Below are positions 8,673 through 17,769 of a DNA stretch of 64,000 bases, piece by piece (position 1 is the stretch's first letter; each line of letters starts with the position of its first letter). The position numbers and the translations under genes are program-made. Below the pieces are notes generated by a model. It was not told where the DNA came from, ran no database searches, and saw only the letters and a program-made list of their open reading frames with translations. Source of the DNA: CAZUHB01 sp964620445 (lineage in GTDB: Bacteria; Planctomycetota; B15-G4; CAYZWU01); the NCBI GenBank assembly GCA_964620445.1, contig CAZUHB010000013.1, positions 1-64,000 of the forward strand, read 5' to 3'.

Positions 8673-10646
8673 TCATGCACGAGGAAGTCCTGATTCTTCT
8701 CTGGCACCAGATAGTTCTGCAAACTTGGAGAGGTAACGATTGACGACCTTGCAGAACGAAGCATGAGACCAGGTCAGGGGCGAGACCGACAGGGGTTCGG
8801 ATGTGTAGGGATTGTACTGCTCGGCCAGCAATCCGGCCGACGATTTCCTCTCCACCACCCAGCGCAGGATCTCCTTGACCTTGTCGAGATCCTCGAGACA
8901 TGCGGCCGACTCCGCCGCGTGGTGGCCGAGCCAGAGGGTGCAGATGACCCATGGGTTGCCGGGCACCGCGGCGATGTCCTGCGACACCTGGTGGTAATGA
9001 TCGTCCTCGTAGCGCGCCATGCCGCCCACATCGGTGCGCACCCAGAGCCGATCCCTCACGGCCTCCATGGTGCTCACCACGCGGGGATCGTCTGCGGGCA
9101 GCATGCCGAAAGCGAACACGCCGTAGACGGAACTCTCCACAGTGTCGTCCTCGATGATGTCTCCAGAGGGATCGACGTTGATCATGCGCAGAAAACGCCC
9201 GCGCTCCTCGCTGTAGAGATAGGTGAGCGCCGCCGATTCGATCTCCTCGGCAGCGGTCTTGAACCGCCGCGCTTCCTGGGAATTCCCCAGAACGGTGGCC
9301 ATCTTGGCGGCGGCCACGAGCCCGCCGTATACCGCCGCCACCGTGAAGGTGCAGATACCCATCCGCTCCTCCCAGAGGTCGTAGGAAGGAGCGGGCAGGC
9401 GGGTCCATGGATCGCGGTACTCGACCATGAAGTCGGCGCACTTCCGGACGAAATTGTGATAGCACTCATCGAGAAACTCTATATCGCGATAGGTTTCGTA
9501 GTGGTGGTTCAGCGCCCAGAGCACCAGTCCCGTTTCGTCTTCCTGGATCGGGATCTGGCTCCTCTCGTTCAGGTACCAGGGATGCCAGCTCGACGCGAGC
9601 GTTCCGTCGGGGCTGTACTTGTGCAGGAAGTAGGGGAACTTGCTGATGATCCGATTGCAGAACTGAAAGAAGCGCTTCGTGATCTCCCGGTATCCGGCCA
9701 GGTCGAGAGAATACGCCACGAGAGCACCGTCACGCGGCCAGAGGTAGGAGTAGTGGTCGCGGTTGAACTTGAGATAGTCGGTGTCATTGGCGGCGAGAAT
9801 CGCGCCGCGGTTGTCTATCTGCGTTCGGATCACGAGGAGCGATCTCTTGTAGAGATCGACGATATCGGGATCGAGATCGTAGAAATACTTGAGCTCCTTG
9901 TTGACCCACGAAACCTGGTAGATGTATGTCTCTTCCATCAGGTGCTCGACGCCCTCGTCCTTGACGTTCTTGTCGAGCTCCTCCACCTCCTCGAGACTGC
10001 GGCCCGCGGCCAGCCAGCAGCTCGCCCACTGGGTCTGCTCGGCCTCGACGAAAACGCGCAGCGACAGGGCCGAATCGACATGCCCCTGGGTGATCGGCAC
10101 CATCTGGAGCTGGCCGTCCTCCATGTCGCGCCAGGAGTCCTTCTTGCCCGTCTGGAACTGGTAGATTCCTTCCTTCTCCGTCTTGAGATTGACGAGGATG
10201 TAGATATCGCGCTTGTAGTGGATCATGGCCTGCAGGTTCGGATTGTAGTAGGCCGTGTCTCCTATGTCCGATTCGAGGATCCGGAAATCGTGGTAGAAGA
10301 AAAGCCGGATCTCGCGCGCCGTGTTTTTCAGATTTTCTATGCCGATGCGATTGAGGAAGATGTTCCGGTACTTGTGCACGCAGCCATGCATGCGCAGCCG
10401 GATGCCGAGCTCGTGATTGACGAGCCTCACGCGGGTGACATTCGTGTCCTTGAAATACTCGAGCCGCCTCTCCCAGCTCGAATCGATCCAGCGAAAGTCG
10501 CCGTCCGCCCAGATGGCGAGACCATTCCGAAAGCCGTTGATATGGTTGTAGAGCCCCACGTGCGGGAAATAGAGATCGCGCATGTTGAAATCATGATCGT
10601 AGTTGATCAGAAGATTTCCGTTGCCCAGGACGAGATCTCGCGGCAT
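8673..10646 (-). CDS. GH15 glucoamylase-like glycoside hydrolase
   Basis: 657 residues. Predicted to release glucose from the non-reducing ends of alpha-glucans such as glycogen. The N-terminal beta-sandwich begins MPRDLVLGNGNLLINYDHDF, a start typical of bacterial GH15 proteins. The catalytic (alpha/alpha)6 barrel includes YLWPRDGALVAYSLDLAGY, IQEDETGLVLWAL, DLWEERMG (general acid region) and the late LAEQYNP (general base region). No signal peptide, so cytoplasmic. ATG at 10646 has AAAGGA upstream and the conserved N-terminus; an in-frame GTG at 10700 would add 18 atypical residues. It is divergent from the glycogen-synthase-like gene at 10881, sharing a 234-bp promoter region, and completes an intracellular glycogen turnover block. 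Confidence 0.9.
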   Translation of the reverse strand: MPRDLVLGNGNLLINYDHDFNMRDLYFPHVGLYNHINGFRNGLAIWADGDFRWIDSSWERRLEYFKDTNVTRVRLVNHELGIRLRMHGCVHKYRNIFLNRIGIENLKNTAREIRLFFYHDFRILESDIGDTAYYNPNLQAMIHYKRDIYILVNLKTEKEGIYQFQTGKKDSWRDMEDGQLQMVPITQGHVDSALSLRVFVEAEQTQWASCWLAAGRSLEEVEELDKNVKDEGVEHLMEETYIYQVSWVNKELKYFYDLDPDIVDLYKRSLLVIRTQIDNRGAILAANDTDYLKFNRDHYSYLWPRDGALVAYSLDLAGYREITKRFFQFCNRIISKFPYFLHKYSPDGTLASSWHPWYLNERSQIPIQEDETGLVLWALNHHYETYRDIEFLDECYHNFVRKCADFMVEYRDPWTRLPAPSYDLWEERMGICTFTVAAVYGGLVAAAKMATVLGNSQEARRFKTAAEEIESAALTYLYSEERGRFLRMINVDPSGDIIEDDTVESSVYGVFAFGMLPADDPRVVSTMEAVRDRLWVRTDVGGMARYEDDHYHQVSQDIAAVPGNPWVICTLWLGHHAAESAACLEDLDKVKEILRWVVERKSSAGLLAEQYNPYTSEPLSVSPLTWSHASFCKVVNRYLSKFAELSGAREESGLPRA

Positions 10647-10880
10647 GCCATTCCTTTCGGCCAAAGCTCTCAATGATTCCAGCAGGCTCGGGGCTGCCAC
10701 AACCCCTCAGAAATTGCATAATTATCAGGCTGAATCGAGCGGGTCAAGCAACGAAATCTCCGAGAATCCCTCCCGGGGAGGCGAGCAACTTTTGAGGGCG
10801 GCTTGCATTTCGTGCGGCGCGGTATTAAAGATTGAGCAGTAGAGTAACGAAGATCTCCTCTTTCGCGGAAGGAATATCGG

Positions 10881-12173
10881 GTGAAAATTCTCATGTTCGG
10901 TTGGGAGTTCCCGCCTCGCATGACCGGAGGGCTCGGAACGGCGTGCCACGGACTGGTCAAGAGTCTCGTTGCACAGGGCGTTGACGTGAGCTTTGTCATT
11001 CCGAGCCGCGACGTCGAGGATCCCGATGATGACGGGACCGAGTCAGCGGTCTCGGCGGAGAGCAACGGCTTTCCCGAAACAGGAACCGTTCGGAGAGGGC
11101 TCTTCCGCTTGACACGGGTGCCGCCAAGCCTGAATCCTTACGCGGGCGGTCCGAAACCGATCATCCTCTCCAATGGAGATACACTGTTCCAGGAAGGCTA
11201 CGATCAGGATCTCTACGGCGGCGACCTCCTCGCGGCGGTGGACAAGCTCGCCCTCCAGGCACGGACGATCGCGGCGAAACAGAATTTCGACGTGATCCAC
11301 GCTCACGATTGGATGACCTTTCCCGCGGGCCTCGCCGCCCGCGAGGTGTCGGGAAAACCTCTGGTCATCCATCTCCACTCGATCGAGTACGACCGCTGCC
11401 TCGACAGGGTCTGGCCGCCGGTTGTGGACATCGAACGGCGGGGACTCGTCGGAGCGGACCGTATCATCACCGTCTCGGCACGCAGCAAGTGGATGGTCGT
11501 GGACAAGTACGGCGTCGCGCCGGAAAAGATCACCGTCATCCACAACGGCCTGAATCGGGAGCATCTGGGCAGGCTCGAGAACGCCAAACCGATCTCCCTG
11601 CCGCCGCGCACCAAGGGCGGTCTCGTTCTATTTCTCGGCCGCATCACACCTCAGAAAGGCCCGAATCACTTCGTGGAAGCGGCCGCCAAGGTCCTGCAAG
11701 CCGAACCGCACACCGTGTTCCTTCTTGCCGGATCGGGCGACATGGTCCCCGCCCTGGTGGAGCGGACAGCCGAACTGGGCATCTCGCAGAACGTGCTCTT
11801 CACCGGATTCCTCGAAGGCGATCAGGTCCTCTGGGTGCTCGACGCCGCCGATGTTTTCGTCATGCCCTCTGTTTCGGATCCCTTCGGGATCTCCTGCCTG
11901 GAGGCGATGTACGCCAGCACTCCGGTGGTCGTATCGAACCAGTCGGGAATCTCCGAGGTCGTGAGCAACGTGATGAAAGTCGACTACTGGGACGTGGACG
12001 CGATCGCCGATGGCGTCGTGCGCCTTCTGCGCGATCCGCAGTACGCCTCCGAAATGGCGGGACGCGGTGCGGCCGAGGCGCGCACCATCACATGGGATCA
12101 CCCTGCTTCGCGGTGCAAGGCGGTCTACAGGGAAGTGCTGTCCGAGTCCGGCCGCTTTCCGAACCCCGAGTAG
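10881..12173 (+). CDS. Glycogen synthase-like glycosyltransferase (GT4/GT5 type)
   Basis: 430 residues, GT-B fold. It begins KILMFGWEFPPRMTGGLGTACHGL, the Lys/Gly-Gly-Leu-Gly donor-loop pattern of starch/glycogen synthases. It continues with HAHDWMTFPAG (acceptor side), FLGRITPQKGPNHF (donor side) and PSVSDPFGISCLEAMYASTPVVVSNQSGISE, the E-x7-E-like active-site loop. It is predicted to extend alpha-1,4-glucan from a nucleotide-glucose. GTG start at 10881 with AAGGAAT upstream. It is followed 23 bp later by a GH57 gene and divergent from a GH15 gene; this trio is a recurrent glycogen cluster in bacteria and archaea. Length (430) is shorter than E. coli GlgA and closer to archaeal-type enzymes. 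Confidence 0.85.
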   Translation: MKILMFGWEFPPRMTGGLGTACHGLVKSLVAQGVDVSFVIPSRDVEDPDDDGTESAVSAESNGFPETGTVRRGLFRLTRVPPSLNPYAGGPKPIILSNGDTLFQEGYDQDLYGGDLLAAVDKLALQARTIAAKQNFDVIHAHDWMTFPAGLAAREVSGKPLVIHLHSIEYDRCLDRVWPPVVDIERRGLVGADRIITVSARSKWMVVDKYGVAPEKITVIHNGLNREHLGRLENAKPISLPPRTKGGLVLFLGRITPQKGPNHFVEAAAKVLQAEPHTVFLLAGSGDMVPALVERTAELGISQNVLFTGFLEGDQVLWVLDAADVFVMPSVSDPFGISCLEAMYASTPVVVSNQSGISEVVSNVMKVDYWDVDAIADGVVRLLRDPQYASEMAGRGAAEARTITWDHPASRCKAVYREVLSESGRFPNPE

Positions 12174-12196
12174 GTCCCGACGTCGAGGATCGAAAG

Positions 12197-13369
12197 ATGG
12201 CCGATACGGTCTGCTTCTATTTCCAGGTACACCAACCCTTCCGGATCCGGCCCTTCGGATACCTCGATCACGGCACGACCTACTTCGACGACGAACTCAA
12301 CCGTTCTCACCTCTTGAGGGCGGTCAAGAAATGCTACCTCCCTGCCAATCGCCTCATGAGCCGACTTGCCGACCGCTTCGGGGACCGCTTCCGCGTCGGA
12401 TACAGCATCTCCGGCGCGGCGCTCGAACAGCTTGCCGCCGACGCGCCCGAGGCGATCGAATCGTTCGCCGCCCTCGGCGCTTCGGGTGTGGCCGAATTTC
12501 TGGGCGAGACCGATTCCCATTCCCTCGCGTTCGTCTTCTCGCCCGACGAGTTCGGCGAGCAGATCGCGACCCATCGCCGGAGAACGCGGCAGCTTTTTGG
12601 CGTCGCGCCGAGGAGCTTTCGCAACACCGAATTGATCTATCGGGACGATCTCGCCCCGATCGTCGGCCGTCTCGGGTACGAGTCGGTTCTCGTCGAGGGT
12701 CTAGGTCGCCTGCTCGAGGGGAAATCGTGCCATCGCGCCTACTGGTCGGCGGGGAAGGAGGTGCGCCTGCTCCTCAAGGACTATCGCTTCTCGGACGACA
12801 TCGCGTTCCGTTTCGCCGACCGGAGCTGGATCGGCTGGCCTCTCGAGCCGATCCCCTTTGCCGAAAGCCTCCGCCGGGCGCCGGGCGATTGTGTCAATCT
12901 GTTCATGGACTACGAGACCTTTGGAGAGCATCTTCTCGCCGAAACGGGAATTTTCGCCTTTTTCGAGGAGATGGCGGCCGCCTACCTCGCGATCGACGGG
13001 ACGCGGATCAGCAGTCCCGGCGACGTGGCGGACAGGTTCGAGCCGAAAGACACTTACAGGGTGCGCGAGTACCTGTCATGGGCCGACGAGGCGCGCGACC
13101 TCTCGGCGTGGCTCGGCAATCCGATGCAGCAGAACGCGGCAAGGGCTCTCTATGACCTGGAGGCGGGAATCAAGGCTTCGGGGGATCCGCTTCTCTTGCG
13201 CGACTGGCGCAGGCTCACCGCGTCGGACCACCTCTACTACATGTCGACCAAGGGAGCGGCAGACGGTGTGGTTCACGATTACTTCAGCCCCCACCCCACC
13301 CCTCACGACACCTTCGCGTCGTTCATGAACATCCTTCACGATCTGGAGACGCGGATCGCCGGCAGCTGA
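12197..13369 (+). CDS. GH57 alpha-amylase/alpha-glucan-acting enzyme
   Basis: 390 residues, (beta/alpha)7-barrel family GH57. Motif I is VHQPFR, the catalytic Glu is likely in FRNTELIY, and the catalytic Asp lies in LFMDYETFGEH (motif IV). The end has SPHPTPHDTF, typical of the short bacterial GH57 amylase group. Cytoplasmic (no signal peptide). It hydrolyses or rearranges alpha-1,4-glucan; the exact specificity (amylase, transferase or branching) cannot be read from the motifs. ATG at 12197 is chosen because the MADTVCFYFQVHQPFR start is canonical; the open frame extends far upstream through the GT gene in another frame and is not coding there. Same operon as the upstream GT. Confidence 0.88.
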   Translation: MADTVCFYFQVHQPFRIRPFGYLDHGTTYFDDELNRSHLLRAVKKCYLPANRLMSRLADRFGDRFRVGYSISGAALEQLAADAPEAIESFAALGASGVAEFLGETDSHSLAFVFSPDEFGEQIATHRRRTRQLFGVAPRSFRNTELIYRDDLAPIVGRLGYESVLVEGLGRLLEGKSCHRAYWSAGKEVRLLLKDYRFSDDIAFRFADRSWIGWPLEPIPFAESLRRAPGDCVNLFMDYETFGEHLLAETGIFAFFEEMAAAYLAIDGTRISSPGDVADRFEPKDTYRVREYLSWADEARDLSAWLGNPMQQNAARALYDLEAGIKASGDPLLLRDWRRLTASDHLYYMSTKGAADGVVHDYFSPHPTPHDTFASFMNILHDLETRIAGS

Positions 13370-13400
13370 CGGGCCGGAGGTGAGAGGCCTTGCGAGCGGA

Positions 13401-13907
13401 CTATTTCAACACTTCGGGGACGGTGGATTTGAGGTCCTCCGCTTCCCTGAAGCGCTTGTAGAACTCGTCCGACGGGCCGTACTCCTTGACCTGGATCTCG
13501 ATCTTCTTCAAGATCGTCTCGCACGTCTTGTAGTCCCAACCGTACTCGTCCCAGTAGGAGCTCAGCTCCGGGTCGCTCACACCGTAACCGTCGCGGTTCG
13601 CCTCCTGGTCGATCCTGACGATGACGAGATAGGATTCGTCGTCGCGCTCGATCTTGGCCTCGAGCTGCCGCCTGATCGGAAAACGCCCCACATCGGTGAT
13701 CTTGTTGTAGTTCCACGAGGAGACGATCGTGCCCAGATGCGGATCGGCCTCGGAGATCCTGAACCCCTCCCGATCGATGACGTGACAGGTCAGCTGATAC
13801 AGATCGGAATAGCTCACATCTTCGACGCGGAGTTCCATCCAGTGGGAACCGCAACCGACGCAGCCCAGGGCGAGCAGGATCGTGAAAAACAAGAGAGGTC
13901 TGATCAT
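13401..13907 (-). CDS. Small lipoprotein of unknown function
   Basis: 168 residues. N-terminal hydrophobic segment with lipobox-like LALGC / GCVGC marks an exported lipoprotein. The mature part is mixed alpha/beta with charged repeats (DREGFRISEADPHLGTIVSSWN) reminiscent of periplasmic outer-membrane assembly lipoproteins, but I do not recognise a family. Convergent with the GH57 gene (31 bp apart) and divergent from the DUF1848 gene. No regulatory signal recognised. Confidence 0.7.
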   Translation of the reverse strand: MIRPLLFFTILLALGCVGCGSHWMELRVEDVSYSDLYQLTCHVIDREGFRISEADPHLGTIVSSWNYNKITDVGRFPIRRQLEAKIERDDESYLVIVRIDQEANRDGYGVSDPELSSYWDEYGWDYKTCETILKKIEIQVKEYGPSDEFYKRFREAEDLKSTVPEVLK

Positions 13908-14117
13908 GAACTTGTCCTCATTTTTTTATTTCGCTCGGTGCTCCCGCGAAGCAGCGTTCTTTGGAGCAGTCTGCAATCGATCCTGTGTATCAATTCAGGC
14001 GATTCCTGTCAATGTTCAGCGGGTCGTCCCTCGGGGAATGCGCCTTGTGTCGAAGGCGACAGCTCTTATAATCTCGGACGATCGAAGGTAATGAGTCCTC
14101 TTCCGAAGGCGCAAGTC

Positions 14118-14996
14118 ATGAACATCATCTCGGCATCGCGCCGGACCGATATCCCCGCCTGGTACGGCGAATGGTTCAGCAATCGGCTGCGCGAGGGTTA
14201 TGCGGTCTATCGCAATCCCTTCGGAGGCCAGAATCATCGGGTGAGCATCCTGCCCGAGGATGTGATCGCTTTCGTTTTCTGGACGCGTAACGCCTCGCCT
14301 TTCGTTCCTGTGCTCGACAAGCAGGTGCGACGCCGCTACCGGTCGGTCGTCCTCTACACCGTCAACGGATACGGTCCTCCTTTCGAACCGCCCGCTCACG
14401 ATCGGGCCGACGTTCTCGCCGGATTCGAAAGGGTATCGGACCTGCTGGGACCCGACGCCGTTCGTTGGCGCTACGATCCGATCCTCCTCTCCGACAGGAT
14501 GAACCGCGACGCCCACCTGCGCGCCTTCGAGAACCTGGCCCGCAGACTGGAGGGAAAGACCCATCTCTGCCACACGAGCTTTGTTCAGTTCTATCGGAAA
14601 ACAAGCCGCACTCTGAGCCGTCTCGCAAAGGAGACGAACGACGTCTGTCGCGATCCGACGGATGACGAAAAGATCGCCCTGGCGAGGGACCTGAAAGACC
14701 TGGCCGCATCCCGCGGGATCGAGCTCGTGAGCTGCTCGGCGGTTCTTCTCGACGAGGCGGGGATCGAGAGGGGACGGTGCGTCGATCCCGATCTGATCGC
14801 CAGGCTGCGGCCCGATCTCCCCGGGATGAAACTCAAAACGCGCCCCACCCGGGAAGGCTGCCGTTGCGCGGCGAGCAGGGATATCGGCGCCTACAACACC
14901 TGCCAGGCAGGGTGTGTCTACTGTTACGCCACCGACGATTCGCGCCGAGCGCGACGCGCTCTCGAAAACCACGATCCCGAGGCGAAAAGTCTCTGA
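14118..14996 (+). CDS. DUF1848-family protein with C-terminal iron-sulfur-type cysteines
   Basis: 292 residues. The start NIISASRRTDIPAWY and the segment YRNPFGGQNHRVSILPEDVIAFVFWTRNA are hallmarks of the DUF1848 family, whose biochemical role is unknown to me. The barrel-like middle (RWRYDPILLS) is reminiscent of radical-SAM/TIM folds. The end carries the cysteine cluster CRCAASRDIGAYNTCQAGCVYCYA, probably ligating an iron-sulfur cluster. ATG 14118 is preferred over ATG 14091 because family members begin at this point and GAAGG lies at a usual distance. Stands alone between a divergent lipoprotein and a convergent macrodomain gene. Confidence 0.82.
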   Translation: MNIISASRRTDIPAWYGEWFSNRLREGYAVYRNPFGGQNHRVSILPEDVIAFVFWTRNASPFVPVLDKQVRRRYRSVVLYTVNGYGPPFEPPAHDRADVLAGFERVSDLLGPDAVRWRYDPILLSDRMNRDAHLRAFENLARRLEGKTHLCHTSFVQFYRKTSRTLSRLAKETNDVCRDPTDDEKIALARDLKDLAASRGIELVSCSAVLLDEAGIERGRCVDPDLIARLRPDLPGMKLKTRPTREGCRCAASRDIGAYNTCQAGCVYCYATDDSRRARRALENHDPEAKSL

Positions 14997-15021
14997 ACCG
15001 GCCGGCTCGGAAAGGGAGCGT

Positions 15022-15582
15022 TTATTCTGATCGCGAAAGTTTCTCCAGTGCCGCCTTGTACGTTTCGAGATCGCTCTCCGAGAAAAGAACGAACCTGATC
15101 GACCGAAAGGTGTGGTCATTGGCGAGCAGAAAATCCTTCACGGCCCGGAGAGCCACCGACGCGGCCTGGTCCACGGGGTACCGGTAGGCTCCGGTGGAGA
15201 TCGACGGAAAGGCCACTGACCGGAGACGCTTCTCCATGGCATGGGCGAGCGAATTCCTGTAACAGGAAGCCAGGTCTTCACTGTCCGCTTCCCGCCCCCC
15301 AGACCAGATGGGCCCGACCGTGTGAATCACGTACCGCGCGCCGAGGTTGCCGCCCGTCGTGATCACTGCCTGGCCGGTGGGAAGGCCGTCGGGAAGGTTC
15401 TCGCGGATCGCGCGGCATTCGGCCAGAATCGCGCTGCCGCCGACGCGATGGATCGCTCCGTCCACGCCCCCCCCGCCGAGAAGGCTCGAGTTCGCGGCAT
15501 TCACGATCGCATCCGATCGATCACGTGTGAGATCTCCCCGGACGAGTTCGATCGTCGCGCCGCCGATTTCCAAACGCGCCAT
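15022..15582 (-). CDS. Macrodomain protein (O-acetyl-ADP-ribose deacetylase type)
   Basis: 186 residues, one macrodomain. Likely hydrolyses ADP-ribose esters (O-acetyl-ADP-ribose or ADP-ribosylated residues). Motifs: VRGDLTRDRSDAIVNAANSSLLGGGGVDGAIHR (ADP-ribose binding and the catalytic Asn/Asp region), GQAVITTGGNLGARYVIHTVGPIW, and the phosphate loop SISTGAYRYPVDQAA. ATG 15582 has a strong GAGGAGG. It begins 17 bp after the Der stop, so it is the last gene of a minus-strand run (Der, QueE upstream). Confidence 0.93.
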   Translation of the reverse strand: MARLEIGGATIELVRGDLTRDRSDAIVNAANSSLLGGGGVDGAIHRVGGSAILAECRAIRENLPDGLPTGQAVITTGGNLGARYVIHTVGPIWSGGREADSEDLASCYRNSLAHAMEKRLRSVAFPSISTGAYRYPVDQAASVALRAVKDFLLANDHTFRSIRFVLFSESDLETYKAALEKLSRSE

Positions 15583-15599
15583 TCGGTCCTCCTCGAATC

Positions 15600-16961
15600 C
15601 TAGAGCGGTTTGTGGCCTTGCGCCCCGTCGCGCGCGCGGTCCTTTCCGCGGAGGGCGATCTTGATCGGCACTTCCTTGAAGGGGAGGGCTTCGCGAAACC
15701 GATTGCCCAGGTAGCGGCGATAATCGCGGTTGAAGAGCCGGATATCGTTCACGAACACGACAATCGTCGGTGGCCGTATATCGACTTGCATGCCGAAATA
15801 GATCTTGGCGAGCCGCGACTTGCGCAGCTGCGGCGCGCGCCGGGCCACGGCTTGCTCGAGGACCTTGTTGATCTGCGCCGTGTTCACGCGCATCGAGGCC
15901 TGGTCGTGCATTTCGGCCACGAGCTCGAAGGTCGACTCGATGTTGACGCTCTCCTTCGACGAGATGAAGGAGAGTGGCATGTAGTGGAATCCCCGCAGCC
16001 GGTCGTTGATATATTCCTCGTACTCGCCCGTGGTATGGCCCTCGGTCAGGTCCCATTTCGACACGGTCAGGACGCAAGGCTTGTAGCTCGAGATCACGAG
16101 GTCGGCGATCTTCTTGTCCACCGTGGCGATTTCGCGCGTCACGTCGAGCATGAGGATCACCACATCGGCGCGGCGGATCGACCGTTCGGCGCGCGCCTGC
16201 CCGTAGAAATCGACCGAATCCTGTATCGCCCTCTTGCGCCGGAGCCCGGCCGTGTCGATGACAACGTAATCGCGCCCGCCGATCCGGAAGGCCACGTCGA
16301 CCGAATCGCGCGTGGTGCCCGGTAGATCGGAAACGATGACGCGCTCCTCGCCGGCCAGGTAATTCACCAGCGTCGACTTGCCCGCGTTCATCCGCCCCAC
16401 CACGGCGACCTTGACCGGTTTATCGTCGCTGTCGGTCGGATCGACGTCCTCGGCCTCGGGAACGGGCATGAGGTCGTAGATCCTGTCGATGGCCGAAAAC
16501 ACACCCCGTCTCTCGGCAGCCGACACGGGAAGCGGTTCGCCGAATCCGAGCGAGTGAAATCCGTGGCGCAATTCCTCGAGCTGCGGCGTATCGGCCTTGT
16601 TGGCCACGAGCACCACCGGTTTGCGGCTCTTTCTGAGAAGGGCGGCCACATTCTCGTCGAGCAGTGTGCGCCCCTCGCGCACGTCGACCACGAAGATCAG
16701 CGCGTCGGCCAGGTCTATCGCCAGGGCGATCTGTTCCTCGATCTCGCCCTTGAGCAGGGTCTGATCGAAGAGGCCGATCCCGCCCGTATCGATCAGTTCG
16801 AAGGTGCGCGCCGAATAGGTCAACTCGGCCGATATCCTGTCGCGCGTCACCCCGGCCGTGGGATCGACGATCGAGACCCGCTTGCCGATCATGGCGTTGA
16901 AAAGTGATGATTTGCCGACATTGGGCCGGCCGACGATTGCGATAACGGGGACTTGGGGCAT
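15600..16961 (-). CDS. der: Ribosome-associated GTPase Der (EngA)
   Basis: 453 residues, essential tandem-GTPase needed for 50S subunit maturation. First G domain: G1 GRPNVGKS, G3 DTGG, G4 NKAD. Second G domain from about residue 175: G1 GRMNAGKS (Met and Ala in place of the usual Pro and Val), G3 DTAG, G4 SKWD (Ser where NKxD is usual). A C-terminal KH-like domain (residues about 355-440) ends in a basic tail. The ATG at 16961 is fixed by the MPQVPVIAIVGRPNVGKS start; the frame is open upstream but is QueE sequence in another frame. It starts five bases after the QueE stop and 17 bases before the macrodomain gene. Confidence 0.96.
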   Translation of the reverse strand: MPQVPVIAIVGRPNVGKSSLFNAMIGKRVSIVDPTAGVTRDRISAELTYSARTFELIDTGGIGLFDQTLLKGEIEEQIALAIDLADALIFVVDVREGRTLLDENVAALLRKSRKPVVLVANKADTPQLEELRHGFHSLGFGEPLPVSAAERRGVFSAIDRIYDLMPVPEAEDVDPTDSDDKPVKVAVVGRMNAGKSTLVNYLAGEERVIVSDLPGTTRDSVDVAFRIGGRDYVVIDTAGLRRKRAIQDSVDFYGQARAERSIRRADVVILMLDVTREIATVDKKIADLVISSYKPCVLTVSKWDLTEGHTTGEYEEYINDRLRGFHYMPLSFISSKESVNIESTFELVAEMHDQASMRVNTAQINKVLEQAVARRAPQLRKSRLAKIYFGMQVDIRPPTIVVFVNDIRLFNRDYRRYLGNRFREALPFKEVPIKIALRGKDRARDGAQGHKPL

Positions 16962-16966
16962 GTTGC

Positions 16967-17722
16967 TCAACTCAGTGACAAAGATTTGTGAATCTGGGGC
17001 AGGACACGCACATCGCGATGAACCTCCCTGACCGCTCCCCAGAGATCGAGAAGGTAGGCGCCTCCCCAGATCCTGCCCTCGCGCGTCACCGGTTGCAGGA
17101 AGAGGGGTGCATCGGGATCGACCGCTGCCACGGCGCGGGCGGCTTCGAGAGCCTCCCGATGCGGGGTGCGGGTGTCGACGATCAGCTTGACATAGAAACG
17201 ATACCCCTTGAGAGCATCGAGAAATCTTTCGTGTTCGAATCGAATTCCGTGAAGTCCCGACGTCGACGGCAGCTTGAAATCCATCGAGATCAGATCGACC
17301 TGGTTGATCACCCTCTGAAGGGCTTTCCAGTGAAGCCCGGCCGTCTCCAGAAGAATGGGCCACTGGGGATATGCCTCTTTGAGCACGGTCACAAGGGACT
17401 CGACGAAATCGACCTGCTCGAGCGGTTCTCCGCCGGTGATCGCGAAGGAGTGGGCGCCCGGCCTGCGCTTCATCTCCTTTTCGAGGATCTGTACGACCGT
17501 GGAAACCGGAAGGGGTTCGTTGTAGAGCGTCGACCCGAGATCGCGCTGCACATCGGAGTGGCTGAAAAAAGCTCCCGGTGTGTCGCAGAACCGGCAGCCG
17601 ATGGAGCATCCTCTGAGCCGCACGAAATATTGCATGCGGCCCGCCCAGAGACCTTCTCCCTGGATGGAATGGAAGATCTCTTGGATGTAGCCGGTTTTGA
17701 CGCTGTCTGAAGCCCCAACCAT
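16967..17722 (-). CDS. queE: 7-carboxy-7-deazaguanine synthase QueE (radical SAM)
   Basis: 251 residues. Converts 6-carboxy-tetrahydropterin to 7-carboxy-7-deazaguanine in queuosine/preQ0 synthesis. N-terminal EIFHSIQGEGLWAGR and the cluster motif CSIGCRFCDT (Cys39, Cys43, Cys46) place it in the QueE branch; SAM-binding AITGGEPLEQ follows. Somewhat longer than the commonest QueE (about 220). The other queuosine genes are not in the window. Its stop is five bases from the Der start, suggesting co-transcription with der and the macrodomain gene. Confidence 0.9.
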   Translation of the reverse strand: MVGASDSVKTGYIQEIFHSIQGEGLWAGRMQYFVRLRGCSIGCRFCDTPGAFFSHSDVQRDLGSTLYNEPLPVSTVVQILEKEMKRRPGAHSFAITGGEPLEQVDFVESLVTVLKEAYPQWPILLETAGLHWKALQRVINQVDLISMDFKLPSTSGLHGIRFEHERFLDALKGYRFYVKLIVDTRTPHREALEAARAVAAVDPDAPLFLQPVTREGRIWGGAYLLDLWGAVREVHRDVRVLPQIHKSLSLS

Positions 17723-17769
17723 CGATCCTGCACCCTATAGATCAAATCCCTTCCTCAAACCGCTCTCTG

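Noticed and set aside
15583..16077. Long N-terminal extension of the macrodomain frame
   Set aside because: It is an out-of-frame shadow of the Der gene; strong GAGGAGG precedes ATG 15582.
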